This document shows positions 52,004 through 61,014 of a stretch of DNA of 64,000 bases, piece after piece. The stretch is from assembly GCA_945870155.1 (NCBI GenBank), contig CAMBSB010000002.1, positions 1 through 64,000 on the forward strand, written 5' to 3'. The stretch's first letter is position 1. Each line of letters begins with the position of its first letter. A program made the position numbers and the translations under genes. The notes beneath the pieces were generated by a model. The model was given only the letters and a program-made list of their open reading frames with translations. It was not told the origin of the DNA and made no database searches. The stretch is from Paludibacter jiangxiensis (GTDB taxonomy: Bacteria > Bacteroidota > Bacteroidia > Bacteroidales > Paludibacteraceae).

Positions 52004-53461
52004 TTGATTCAAAATCCATTCATGCATAGCAGCTGCAGCTTTTCTACCATCACCCATGGCTAAAATTACTGTTGCACCACCACGTACAATATCACCACCT
52101 GCAAATATCATTGGTATAGCCGATTGCATTGTTGTTTCATCTACAACCACTGTTCCCCATTTTGTAACTTCAAGACCTATAACCGATTGAGGAATTAATG
52201 GATTTGGAGAAACACCCACACTCACCACCACCTCATCAACTTCAACAGTTTCTGTTCTACCAGGAACTTCAATTGGGGAGCGTCTTCCTGAAGCATCAGG
52301 CTCACCTAATTCCATCACTTGTAAAACCATGTGTGTAACTCTACCTTGTTCATTTCCAATAAATTCTATTGGATTCCGCAAAGTCATAAATTCTATACCT
52401 TCTTCCTTGGCGTGTTTTACCTCCTCCAATCTTGCCGGCATTTCTTCTTCCGAACGTCGATAAACTATCATAGCTCTATCAGCACCTAATCGGCGAGCAG
52501 TACGAACGGAATCCATGGCTGTGTTACCACCACCAATAATCGCAACATCTTTTCCAAGCAATACAGGCGTATCAGAATCGGGGCTAGCAGCATCCATTAA
52601 ATTAACACGGGTAAGATATTCATTGGACGACATTACACCTACCAGGTTTTCACCTTTAATATTCATAAATCGCGGCAATCCTGCTCCACTCCCCACAAAT
52701 ACACCCACAAATCCATCTTCTTTTAAATCTTCGATAGTAATAGTTTTACCAATTATACAGTTGTTGATAAACTCAACTCCCATAGAACGAAGATTTTCAA
52801 TTTCAACATCAACAATATTATTTGGTAATCTGAATTCAGGAATACCATATTTTAGAACTCCGCCAATTTCGTGCAAAGCTTCAAAAACAATTACTTTATA
52901 TCCACGTTTTGCCATATCACCTGCAAATGATAAACCTGCAGGGCCGGAACCAACAACAGCTATTTTTAATCCATTCGAAGGTGCAACTTCAGGTATAGAT
53001 ATATTGCCGCTTTCACGTTCAAAATCTGCGGCAAATCTTTCAAGATGACCTATTGCAACAGCTTCTTTTTTCATTTTAACATGAATACATTGCGCTTCAC
53101 ATTGCTTCTCTTGTGGACAAACCCTACCACAAACAGCCGGCAAAGCAGATGTTTCCTTCAATGTTTTAGCGGCACCTAGAAAATCACCTATTTCAATTTG
53201 CTTTACAAATTTTGGAATATAAACACCAACCGGACAGCCGAGCATACAAGTAGGACTTGCACAATCAATACAACGTTTAGCTTCTTGTATAGCCATTTCA
53301 GCAGTTAAACCTAAATTCACCTCTTCCAAGCGGCTATGACTACGATAAGTTGCATCTAACTCAGGCATGTGAACCCTTTTAATGTCGGTACGCTCTTTTG
53401 CTTTCATGGCAGAACGTAAATCAGCACGCCATGTTTGTGATCTTTCTTCGGTAATATCCAT
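52001..53461 (-). CDS. NADPH-dependent glutamate synthase small-subunit-like / NfnB-like
   Basis: CIDCASPTCMLGCPVG, VVGSGPAGLSFAGDMAKRGYKVIVFEA. Confidence 0.88.
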   Translation of the reverse strand: MDITEERSQTWRADLRSAMKAKERTDIKRVHMPELDATYRSHSRLEEVNLGLTAEMAIQEAKRCIDCASPTCMLGCPVGVYIPKFVKQIEIGDFLGAAKTLKETSALPAVCGRVCPQEKQCEAQCIHVKMKKEAVAIGHLERFAADFERESGNISIPEVAPSNGLKIAVVGSGPAGLSFAGDMAKRGYKVIVFEALHEIGGVLKYGIPEFRLPNNIVDVEIENLRSMGVEFINNCIIGKTITIEDLKEDGFVGVFVGSGAGLPRFMNIKGENLVGVMSSNEYLTRVNLMDAASPDSDTPVLLGKDVAIIGGGNTAMDSVRTARRLGADRAMIVYRRSEEEMPARLEEVKHAKEEGIEFMTLRNPIEFIGNEQGRVTHMVLQVMELGEPDASGRRSPIEVPGRTETVEVDEVVVSVGVSPNPLIPQSVIGLEVTKWGTVVVDETTMQSAIPMIFAGGDIVRGGATVILAMGDGRKAAAAMHEWILNQ

Positions 53462-53554
53462 TTTAAAATATATATAAATTTAAAAATCTCAGGATGATTT
53501 TTTTTATTAGTTGTATTAAAAATAATTTAATGAGTTGCAGTAACATTTATTTAT

Positions 53555-54391
53555 TTACTTCACTGCTCCGCTAGCACATTCCATTTTAGCCATATCTTCT
53601 CTTTCAATTTCTTTGTAGCCTCCTAAACGCATCAACATTTCATCAAAATCAACCTCGTGAGCATTAAACTCAGGTCCATCAACACAGACAAATTTTGTTT
53701 TTCCACCTACACTCACACGACAAGCACCACACATACCAGTACCATCAACCATAATAGTATTCAACGAGGCTAAAGTTGGAACTTCGTATTTTTTTGTCAA
53801 TAAACTCACAAACTTCATCATAATTGCAGGCCCAATTGTTACACAAAGATCAACTTTTTCGCGGTTAATAACTTGTTCTACACCATTAGTTACCAAACCT
53901 TTGTTTCCATAAGATCCATCATCTGTCATTACAATTAATTCATCTGAGAATTCTCTCATTTGATCTTCCAAAATGATTAAGTCCTTAGTACGGGCAGCAA
54001 TTACTGAAATAACTTTATTACCGGCTTTTTTTAAAGCAGCAACAATTGGTAACATAGGAGCAGTACCAACACCACCACATGCACAAATAACTGTACCAAA
54101 ATTTTCGATATGCGTGGCTTTGCCCAACGGACCAACTAAGTCAGTAATAAAATCACCTTCATTCAATGCACAAATTTTTGATGAAGAAACACCCATTTTC
54201 TGAATTACCAATGTAATGGTACCTTTTTGTAAATCTGCATCAGCAATAGTCAAAGGAATTCGTTCCCCCTTCTCTCCTACTCTAACCATAACAAAATGAC
54301 CTGCCTTACGCGACTTAGCTATTAATGGAGCTTCCACTTCGAATTTAATAACATTTTCAGAAAAAAATTCTTTGCTTACAATTCTGTTCAT
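53555..54391 (-). CDS. Sulfide/dihydroorotate dehydrogenase-like FAD/NAD-binding protein (NfnA-like)
   Basis: GHFVMVRVGEKGERIPLTIAD, CACGGVGTAPMLPI, GTGMCGACRVSVGG; ORF track extends to 54454. Confidence 0.88.
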   Translation of the reverse strand: MNRIVSKEFFSENVIKFEVEAPLIAKSRKAGHFVMVRVGEKGERIPLTIADADLQKGTITLVIQKMGVSSSKICALNEGDFITDLVGPLGKATHIENFGTVICACGGVGTAPMLPIVAALKKAGNKVISVIAARTKDLIILEDQMREFSDELIVMTDDGSYGNKGLVTNGVEQVINREKVDLCVTIGPAIMMKFVSLLTKKYEVPTLASLNTIMVDGTGMCGACRVSVGGKTKFVCVDGPEFNAHEVDFDEMLMRLGGYKEIEREDMAKMECASGAVK

Positions 54392-55016
54392 TTTTACCAA
54401 TATTAAAAATTGAAGCGCAAAGTTACAAAAAATCAATTGATTATCAAATTCCACTTTACCTAAAATTCAGCTTGATTATTATTCATTTCGGCGAATGAAA
54501 ATGACCCGGATTGAATATCATTCAGAAAAAAAATTAAGAACAAAGACAATTTAGACACTTAAAAATAAACTAAATAGTAATTTAGGAAAAGCTTAAAATA
54601 TTTATATCAAAAAACAAGATATTAATTAACAAATTTCAAAGTATATTTTTACATAATTTTAAATATTTATTTTTAATATAAAACAAAATAATCAGCAAAA
54701 TAGTTAGCACAAATATTAAAATATGTAAATAATATAAGATATATTTAACCATTTATCATTATATAGATAAAATCAATATTATAATAATAAGATATCAAAT
54801 AATATTCATTTTTAAATAAATTGAAATGAAATCTGATATAAAAAAAAACTTTATTGAAAAAAACAAAAATATAATAAAAATACAGATGTAATTTAATATT
54901 TATAAATTATCAGTTATATTATTGATTATCTATGTTTTATAATATTATAAATTATATATGTAATGATATGTAACAAATAAATTCAAAAATAAGTCTAAAT
55001 ATTAAAATAATATTTT

Positions 55017-55024
55017 TATCTTTG
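55017..55024 (+). promoter_or_regulatory. -7 element upstream of OmpA-family gene
   Basis: TATCTTTG; implies a ~175-nt leader. Confidence 0.5.
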
Positions 55025-55207
55025 CATAACTGTAATAGTATTCAAAAAAATAAATTAAGTAATTAAATAATTCAATAATTCAACTCGGCATATTAATAAA
55101 ATAAAAAGATTAAAATTAAATAATCAAAACTAAAACGAATCAAGAAACTAATTAAAATATGTTTTTTAATATATATTAACGTTATTAACAAACAAATATC
55201 TACAAAT

Positions 55208-56518
55208 ATGAAAAAAACAATATTGTTATTTTTTATTTTTTCATCATTAATGGTAATCAATGCACAAAAAAAAGATTACTCACATTGGTCATTAACCTTA
55301 GAGGGTGGTGCTAATATGTTTGATGGCGACATTAATCAGGAGATTATAAGTGTGATACCTACATCATTTGTAAAAGTGAGTTTTGGTGGTTCGTTGCAGT
55401 ATACATTTAATCCTATTTGGGGTTTGGGTGTGGAGTACTATCGTATGCCATATTCGGCAGAACCTGCATCGAAAGCATATTCAATTGATGGTCAAATGAA
55501 TCATATAAACCCATTTGTAGCCATTAATATATTCAATTTGTTTGATGCACGAAGGGCGGATGCAAATAAATGGAATATCTGGGCTACTTTAGGGGGTGGA
55601 TTTGCTTGGTACGATAATGTATTTTATGACAAAGACAAAGCAGAAGTTACTGGTAATTATGGCAGAAGAAATGCACTTATTGTACCTGTTGGAGTGTTGA
55701 TTGAATATAATATGTCAAAATCACTGGCTTTGGGTGCTAAATTATCATACAGATCGCACAATAAGGACAATTTGGAAGGAGTAACTTCTTATAATGGTAA
55801 GATATTTGATTTTGGTGGTGTAACAAACGACTTTATGTCATTAGGAACTATTGCATTGCGTTGGAAATTTAATGCAGTCAAAAAAGATCATGTCAGAAAT
55901 CTTACAATGAACACATATTATCCTACAATAGATAATACAAAATTAGATAACCTTGCAAGCGATGTTGGTAAGTTAAAAACTAAAGTTGATGATATTGATG
56001 ATAAAGTGAACAAGTTGGTTCCTCGTATTGAAAGACTTGAGAAAATGATTGATAATATAGGCTCTGATGCAGATGAAGATGGTGTAATTGATGTGAGAGA
56101 TAAAGAACCTAATACGCCTAAAAATACGATGGTAGATTTCTGGGGAAGAACTTTAGCTCCTGAAAAACTTCCTACAACATTAAATGATTTTGATATTGAC
56201 AATATACCAGCAGTTTATTTTGATTTTGATCAAATAAAACTAGACGATGAAGCTTTAACAACAATTAGAAAAATTGGAGCTAAAATGCAAGCAAGTAATG
56301 ATTTAATAGTTGAGATACGTGGTTATGCTGATAATGTAGGTGATATACCATACAACAACAAATTAAGCCAACGTCGTGCTGATAGAGTAAAACAGGAACT
56401 TACAAAAGTTTGGGGTATTTCAGAAAACAGAATAATTGCTAACGGTAAAGGTAAGATTGGAATTCCAACTACAAGATATAGACCTAACAGACGATGCGAT
56501 TTCTTCTATAGTAGATAA
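55208..56518 (+). CDS. OmpA-family outer membrane protein
   Basis: Beta-barrel N-terminus, DADEDGVIDVRDKEPNTP linker, C-terminal NKLSQRRADRVKQELTKVWGI. Confidence 0.92.
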   Translation: MKKTILLFFIFSSLMVINAQKKDYSHWSLTLEGGANMFDGDINQEIISVIPTSFVKVSFGGSLQYTFNPIWGLGVEYYRMPYSAEPASKAYSIDGQMNHINPFVAINIFNLFDARRADANKWNIWATLGGGFAWYDNVFYDKDKAEVTGNYGRRNALIVPVGVLIEYNMSKSLALGAKLSYRSHNKDNLEGVTSYNGKIFDFGGVTNDFMSLGTIALRWKFNAVKKDHVRNLTMNTYYPTIDNTKLDNLASDVGKLKTKVDDIDDKVNKLVPRIERLEKMIDNIGSDADEDGVIDVRDKEPNTPKNTMVDFWGRTLAPEKLPTTLNDFDIDNIPAVYFDFDQIKLDDEALTTIRKIGAKMQASNDLIVEIRGYADNVGDIPYNNKLSQRRADRVKQELTKVWGISENRIIANGKGKIGIPTTRYRPNRRCDFFYSR

Positions 56519-56538
56519 ATAATAAAAATAAAAATTGA

Positions 56539-56570
56539 AGGTGCTCATAAAAGTGAGCACCTTTTTTTTG
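56539..56570 (+). terminator. Rho-independent terminator
   Basis: AGGTGCTCA-taaaag-TGAGCACCT then T-run. Confidence 0.9.
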
Positions 56571-56659
56571 ATATAATACAATAATTATATAACTTTACCG
56601 CCTTTAAAAATCTACAATAAGGAATATTGAAAATAATTTAACTATAATATAATTCTCAA

Positions 56660-58564
56660 ATGAAGCCAACTATCATAGACTTACTTAACTCGAGTGTAGA
56701 AAAATACGCAAGCAATCCTTTTCTTTGGGAGAAAAAAGAGAATGAATATGTATCTACAAGTTATTTAGAAACTAAACAACAGGCACATATAGTTGCAGCA
56801 GGTTTATTAAAATTAGGTGTAAAAAGAGGAGACAAAATAGCCTTATTATCAGAAGGAAGAAACGCCTGGATAATTGGAGAATTAGGCATATTACATACTG
56901 GTGCAATTAATGTTCCTTTATCTATAAAACTTGAGGAAAGTAATGATTTAACTTTTAGAATTCTTCATTCTGAAGCTAAATATATTTTTGTTTCAGGTGG
57001 GCAATTAAGAAAGGTAAGACAAATTGCAAGCGAATTACCACAATTACAAAAAATCGTTGTTTTTGACGAACAAATTGATTATGAGGGCAATGAAATCACA
57101 TTGAAACAATTAATTGCTTGGGGAAAGGATTATTTACAAAAAAATCCAAACGTTGTAATTGAATGTGCTGCAAAAATTCAAGCGAATGATTTAGCCAATA
57201 TTAGTTATACTTCAGGAACTACAGCCGACCCAAAGGGAATTATGCTTACACATAGAAATTACACCGCTAATGTAGAGCAAGCCTTAACTTTGATGACAAT
57301 ACCACCAACTTACCGCACATTAATTATACTTCCTCTCGACCATTGTTTTGCTCATGTAGCCGGTTTTTATAGCTTTATGGCTTCGGGCGCAAGTGTAGGC
57401 ACAGTACAATCGGGAAAAACCGGACTAGAAACTTTAAAAAACATACCTATCAATATTAAGGAAATAAAACCTGATTTGTTACTCAGCGTTCCTGCATTAG
57501 CCAAAAGTTTCAAAAAGAATATTGAAGGTGGAATCAGAGCAAAAGGACCGGTAATAAATTGGCTGTTTAATAGCGCATTAAATATGTCATATTCATACAA
57601 TAAAGAAGGATTTAACAAGGCCAAAGGTCTGCAAATACTAAAAAAACCATTGCTCTTTTTATTTGATAAAATATTGTTTAAAAAAGTAAGAGAGGGCTTT
57701 GGCGGTCAATTAAAATTTTTTATTGGTGGTGGTGCTTTGCTTGATATTGATTTACAAAGATTTTATTATGCCATAGGAATGCCCATGTTTCAGGGATATG
57801 GTTTAAGCGAAGCAACACCTATTATATCGTCCAATGGCATGAAACGGCATAAATTAGGTTCATCAGGTTATTTGGTAACTCCTATGGAACTTAAAATTTG
57901 TGATAACGATGGAAAAGAATTGCCTAACTACGAAAAAGGTGAGATTGTAATTAAAGGCGAAAACGTAATGGCCGGATATTATAAAAACGATAAATCAACG
58001 CAGGAAACCATAAAAGATGGTTGGCTTTATACAGGAGATATGGGTTATATGGATAACGATGGTTATTTATATGTTGTTGGTCGATTTAAAAGTTTATTGA
58101 TTTCGAGTGATGGCGAAAAATACAGCCCTGAAGGAATAGAAGAATCATTGGCTGATAATTCACATTTTATCGATCAGGTAGTTTTGCATAATAATCAGGA
58201 TGCATATACCACAGCCTTAGTTGTGGTAAATAAAGAAGCTTTGAAACGCTATGTAAATAGAAAAAAACCAACATTAGATTGGAATGAAACTGAAGCTAAA
58301 GAAATAGCTCTCAATAAAATACAAAGAGAAATTAATGAATACCGCAAAGGTGGAAAGTTTGAAGGAATGTTTCCAGAGCGTTGGTTGCCATCAGCTATTG
58401 CTGTAATTGGTGAAGCTTTTACTGAACAAAATGGACTGGTAAATAGTACTATGAAAATAATCAGAGGAAAAGTTACAGAACATTATGCTAACAGAATTGC
58501 AAAACTGTATGAATCGGGTGGAAAAGAAATTATTAATCAGGATAATATTAATGCTTTAAATTAA
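56660..58564 (+). CDS. AMP-dependent long-chain acyl-CoA ligase
   Basis: ISYTSGTTADPKGIMLTHRNY; MFQGYGLSEATP; GWLYTGDMGYMDNDGYLYVVGRFK. Confidence 0.93.
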   Translation: MKPTIIDLLNSSVEKYASNPFLWEKKENEYVSTSYLETKQQAHIVAAGLLKLGVKRGDKIALLSEGRNAWIIGELGILHTGAINVPLSIKLEESNDLTFRILHSEAKYIFVSGGQLRKVRQIASELPQLQKIVVFDEQIDYEGNEITLKQLIAWGKDYLQKNPNVVIECAAKIQANDLANISYTSGTTADPKGIMLTHRNYTANVEQALTLMTIPPTYRTLIILPLDHCFAHVAGFYSFMASGASVGTVQSGKTGLETLKNIPINIKEIKPDLLLSVPALAKSFKKNIEGGIRAKGPVINWLFNSALNMSYSYNKEGFNKAKGLQILKKPLLFLFDKILFKKVREGFGGQLKFFIGGGALLDIDLQRFYYAIGMPMFQGYGLSEATPIISSNGMKRHKLGSSGYLVTPMELKICDNDGKELPNYEKGEIVIKGENVMAGYYKNDKSTQETIKDGWLYTGDMGYMDNDGYLYVVGRFKSLLISSDGEKYSPEGIEESLADNSHFIDQVVLHNNQDAYTTALVVVNKEALKRYVNRKKPTLDWNETEAKEIALNKIQREINEYRKGGKFEGMFPERWLPSAIAVIGEAFTEQNGLVNSTMKIIRGKVTEHYANRIAKLYESGGKEIINQDNINALN

Positions 58565-58683
58565 CAATAAGAATTGATTGTTAAAGAGAAAGCTTACATT
58601 CAAAAATATAAGTTGTACTTGAACATTTAATAATTTTGATTGTTTAAAAGAAGATATTAATTAAACTTTTTAAAATAATATAT

Positions 58684-59220
58684 ATGAAAAAAAATTCATT
58701 ATTAATAATTGTATTTATTTGTATAGCAATTAGTTTGAAATCACAAAGCTCTACAAAACAAGACATTAAATTAGGTTTGATATTCCAAAAAACCCAGAGT
58801 CTTTACCTTGAAAACGGAATAGGTGCTGATTATTCATCCGATTTTTTATTGAATAAACAAATTCATTTAAAAGCTAGTTATCTGTCAAGTAGATTCGGTA
58901 GTGCATTGGGCACAAATGCAATAAAGCAAGATAATATTATTGTTGGTGCTGATTGGAGATTTAGGCAAAATAAAGATTTGCAAATATTAGCCGGATTAAA
59001 TGGAGGTGTTCTATTGGTTGATTATGAGAATAGTGTTTTTGATGTTCTTCCTAAATCAGCTACTTTTCTTTCGATAGAAACCGGTTTGGTTTATAATTTC
59101 AAATTCCCGATATCAATTTCATTAACAGCGGGTTATAATTTAAAAAGTGGAAATGGTATTGATATACCCGGCACTTTGTTTCCGGTTTTTTATAAGTTTG
59201 GTGTATTTTACAAGTTATAA
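58684..59220 (+). CDS. Secreted/outer-membrane barrel-like protein
   Basis: Signal peptide; alternating strands, terminal GVFYKL. Confidence 0.6.
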   Translation: MKKNSLLIIVFICIAISLKSQSSTKQDIKLGLIFQKTQSLYLENGIGADYSSDFLLNKQIHLKASYLSSRFGSALGTNAIKQDNIIVGADWRFRQNKDLQILAGLNGGVLLVDYENSVFDVLPKSATFLSIETGLVYNFKFPISISLTAGYNLKSGNGIDIPGTLFPVFYKFGVFYKL

Positions 59221-59238
59221 ATCTATAAATCAAAATTT

Positions 59239-60189
59239 ATGAATAAGCATATAATATATAGTATTGTTATTTTACTTACAATTACTTTCGTATCATGTAA
59301 TCCAACACCCGAAATTGAAGACTCAATGTTGGACAGTGGAAAAATTTCTTATGCATTACCCGATTCTTTAAATAGAAATCTGGTTTCGAGATACCTGGCT
59401 AATCCAACCAATGTTCAAAAAGAAACTCCGGTAATTATTGCAGCACATGGTTATACAGCTACAACTTTTGAGTGGGAAGAATTAAGAGCCTATGCCGATT
59501 CGGCAAAAACATTTTATGTTTCACAAGTTTTGTTGGGAGGACATGGACGTTCTTACGAAGATTTCAAAAAGGCAAGCTGGCAAGATTGGCAAAGTTCAAT
59601 TATTGAAGAATATATAAAATTAAGCGACTTAGGATTTAAGAAAATATATTTAGCAGGATCTTCAACCGGAGCGCCGCTGATATTGCAAATGTTAAAATCG
59701 GAATTATTCTCAAAACACACAAATCCAAAAGGATTTTTCTTAGTGGATCCTATTGTTGTATCGTCGAATAAAACTTTGACTTTAGTAGGGCTGTTAGGTC
59801 CGGTTTTAGGATATACAACTGTAGAACTTGACAATGGCGAAGTGGGCAAATGGTATGTTTACCGCCCACAGGAAACATTGAAAGAACTAATGAAACTAAT
59901 AGATTTAACCAGACGAGATTTAGAAAAAGGCATCACCGTTTCGGGAAATTTTTATATGAAAGTATATAAAAGCAGCATTGATGAAACTGCCGATCCGGTA
60001 AGTGCTGTAATGATTTACAAAGGGATAAAATACGAACCGTCATTAAACAAAAACATTGATATAGAAATGGTTGATTCAAAGATACATGTATTTACCCGAC
60101 TCAAAGGAAGACCTCAAATTAGCAATAAAGACAACGCGCTCCAACACAAAGCCTTTGCCGAAATGGAAGCAAAGATGAAACAATTGTAG
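59239..60189 (+). CDS. Alpha/beta hydrolase lipoprotein
   Basis: Lipobox TFVSC; IAAHGYTATTFEW, LAGSSTGAPLILQ. Confidence 0.8.
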   Translation: MNKHIIYSIVILLTITFVSCNPTPEIEDSMLDSGKISYALPDSLNRNLVSRYLANPTNVQKETPVIIAAHGYTATTFEWEELRAYADSAKTFYVSQVLLGGHGRSYEDFKKASWQDWQSSIIEEYIKLSDLGFKKIYLAGSSTGAPLILQMLKSELFSKHTNPKGFFLVDPIVVSSNKTLTLVGLLGPVLGYTTVELDNGEVGKWYVYRPQETLKELMKLIDLTRRDLEKGITVSGNFYMKVYKSSIDETADPVSAVMIYKGIKYEPSLNKNIDIEMVDSKIHVFTRLKGRPQISNKDNALQHKAFAEMEAKMKQL

Positions 60190-60218
60190 TAGGGTTTTAG
60201 GATTTGAAGATTAAATAT

Positions 60219-60251
60219 AACTTTTCCAAGGTTTTAAACTTTGGAAAAGTT
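60219..60251. repeat. Palindromic intergenic repeat
   Basis: AACTTTTCCAA ggttttaaact TTGGAAAAGTT. Confidence 0.85.
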
Positions 60252-60255
60252 ATTC

Positions 60256-60320
60256 AATCTAACCAATTAACTAATTAACCAATCAACTAATTAACAAATC
60301 AACCAATTAACCAATCAACT
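60256..60320. repeat. Simple tandem repeat
   Basis: AACCAATTAACTAATTAACCAATCAACTAATT... words. Confidence 0.85.
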
Positions 60321-60797
60321 AACATCAATAAGCTTGCAAATTTTTTCAAGATAAACTGTATCTATTTGATCAAGAACATTATAGCTTTCACTATCAACAT
60401 CTAAAACACCAATTACATTTTGATTTTGATCAAATATTGGCACAACAATTTCAGCTACAGAAAGGGAACTGCAGGCTATGTGTCCGGGAAATTTTTCAAC
60501 ATCGGGTACTAACAATGTCATAGCCTGTTTCCAGGCACTTCCACAAACTCCTTTTCCATATTTTATTCTGGTACAAGCTATTGGTCCCTGAAAAGGTCCC
60601 AATACTAGCTCATCATTATCAACAAGATAAAACCCTACCCAAAACCAGCCAAAAGTTTCACGCAATGCAGCTGCCATATTCGCTAAATTGGCAACTAAGT
60701 TTTTTTCGTTAGCAACTAATGATTTTAATTGAGGGATTAATACCTCATATTTTTCCTCTTTCGATGAATTGTTAGAAATAATTAAGTTTTCAGCCAT
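60315..60797 (-). CDS. msrC: GAF-domain free methionine-(R)-sulfoxide reductase-like
   Basis: WFWVGFYLV..LVLGPFQGPIACTRIKYGKGVCGSAW..HIACSSLSVAEIVVPIF..GVLDVDSE. Confidence 0.85.
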   Translation of the reverse strand: MAENLIISNNSSKEEKYEVLIPQLKSLVANEKNLVANLANMAAALRETFGWFWVGFYLVDNDELVLGPFQGPIACTRIKYGKGVCGSAWKQAMTLLVPDVEKFPGHIACSSLSVAEIVVPIFDQNQNVIGVLDVDSESYNVLDQIDTVYLEKICKLIDVS

Positions 60798-61014
60798 AAT
60801 AAGTAATTTTTCGGCAAAGTTAAAGATTTATATAGTTTTACCAATAAAAAAATTCAAATCTACTTTTTCAAAAAAATGCATTTAACATTAATTTATCGTA
60901 AAACAATAAATAAATTTTGTTATTTGGAAAATTTTAGTTTACTTTGCGCTTATAATTTAATTTTTTCGATAAAATAATTTTCAATTTACAAACTAAATAA
61001 AAAATTTTTTAAAC

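Noticed and set aside
60256-60320. CRISPR-like array
   Set aside because: Short overlapping words without spacers; simple sequence repeat. No cas genes in the window.
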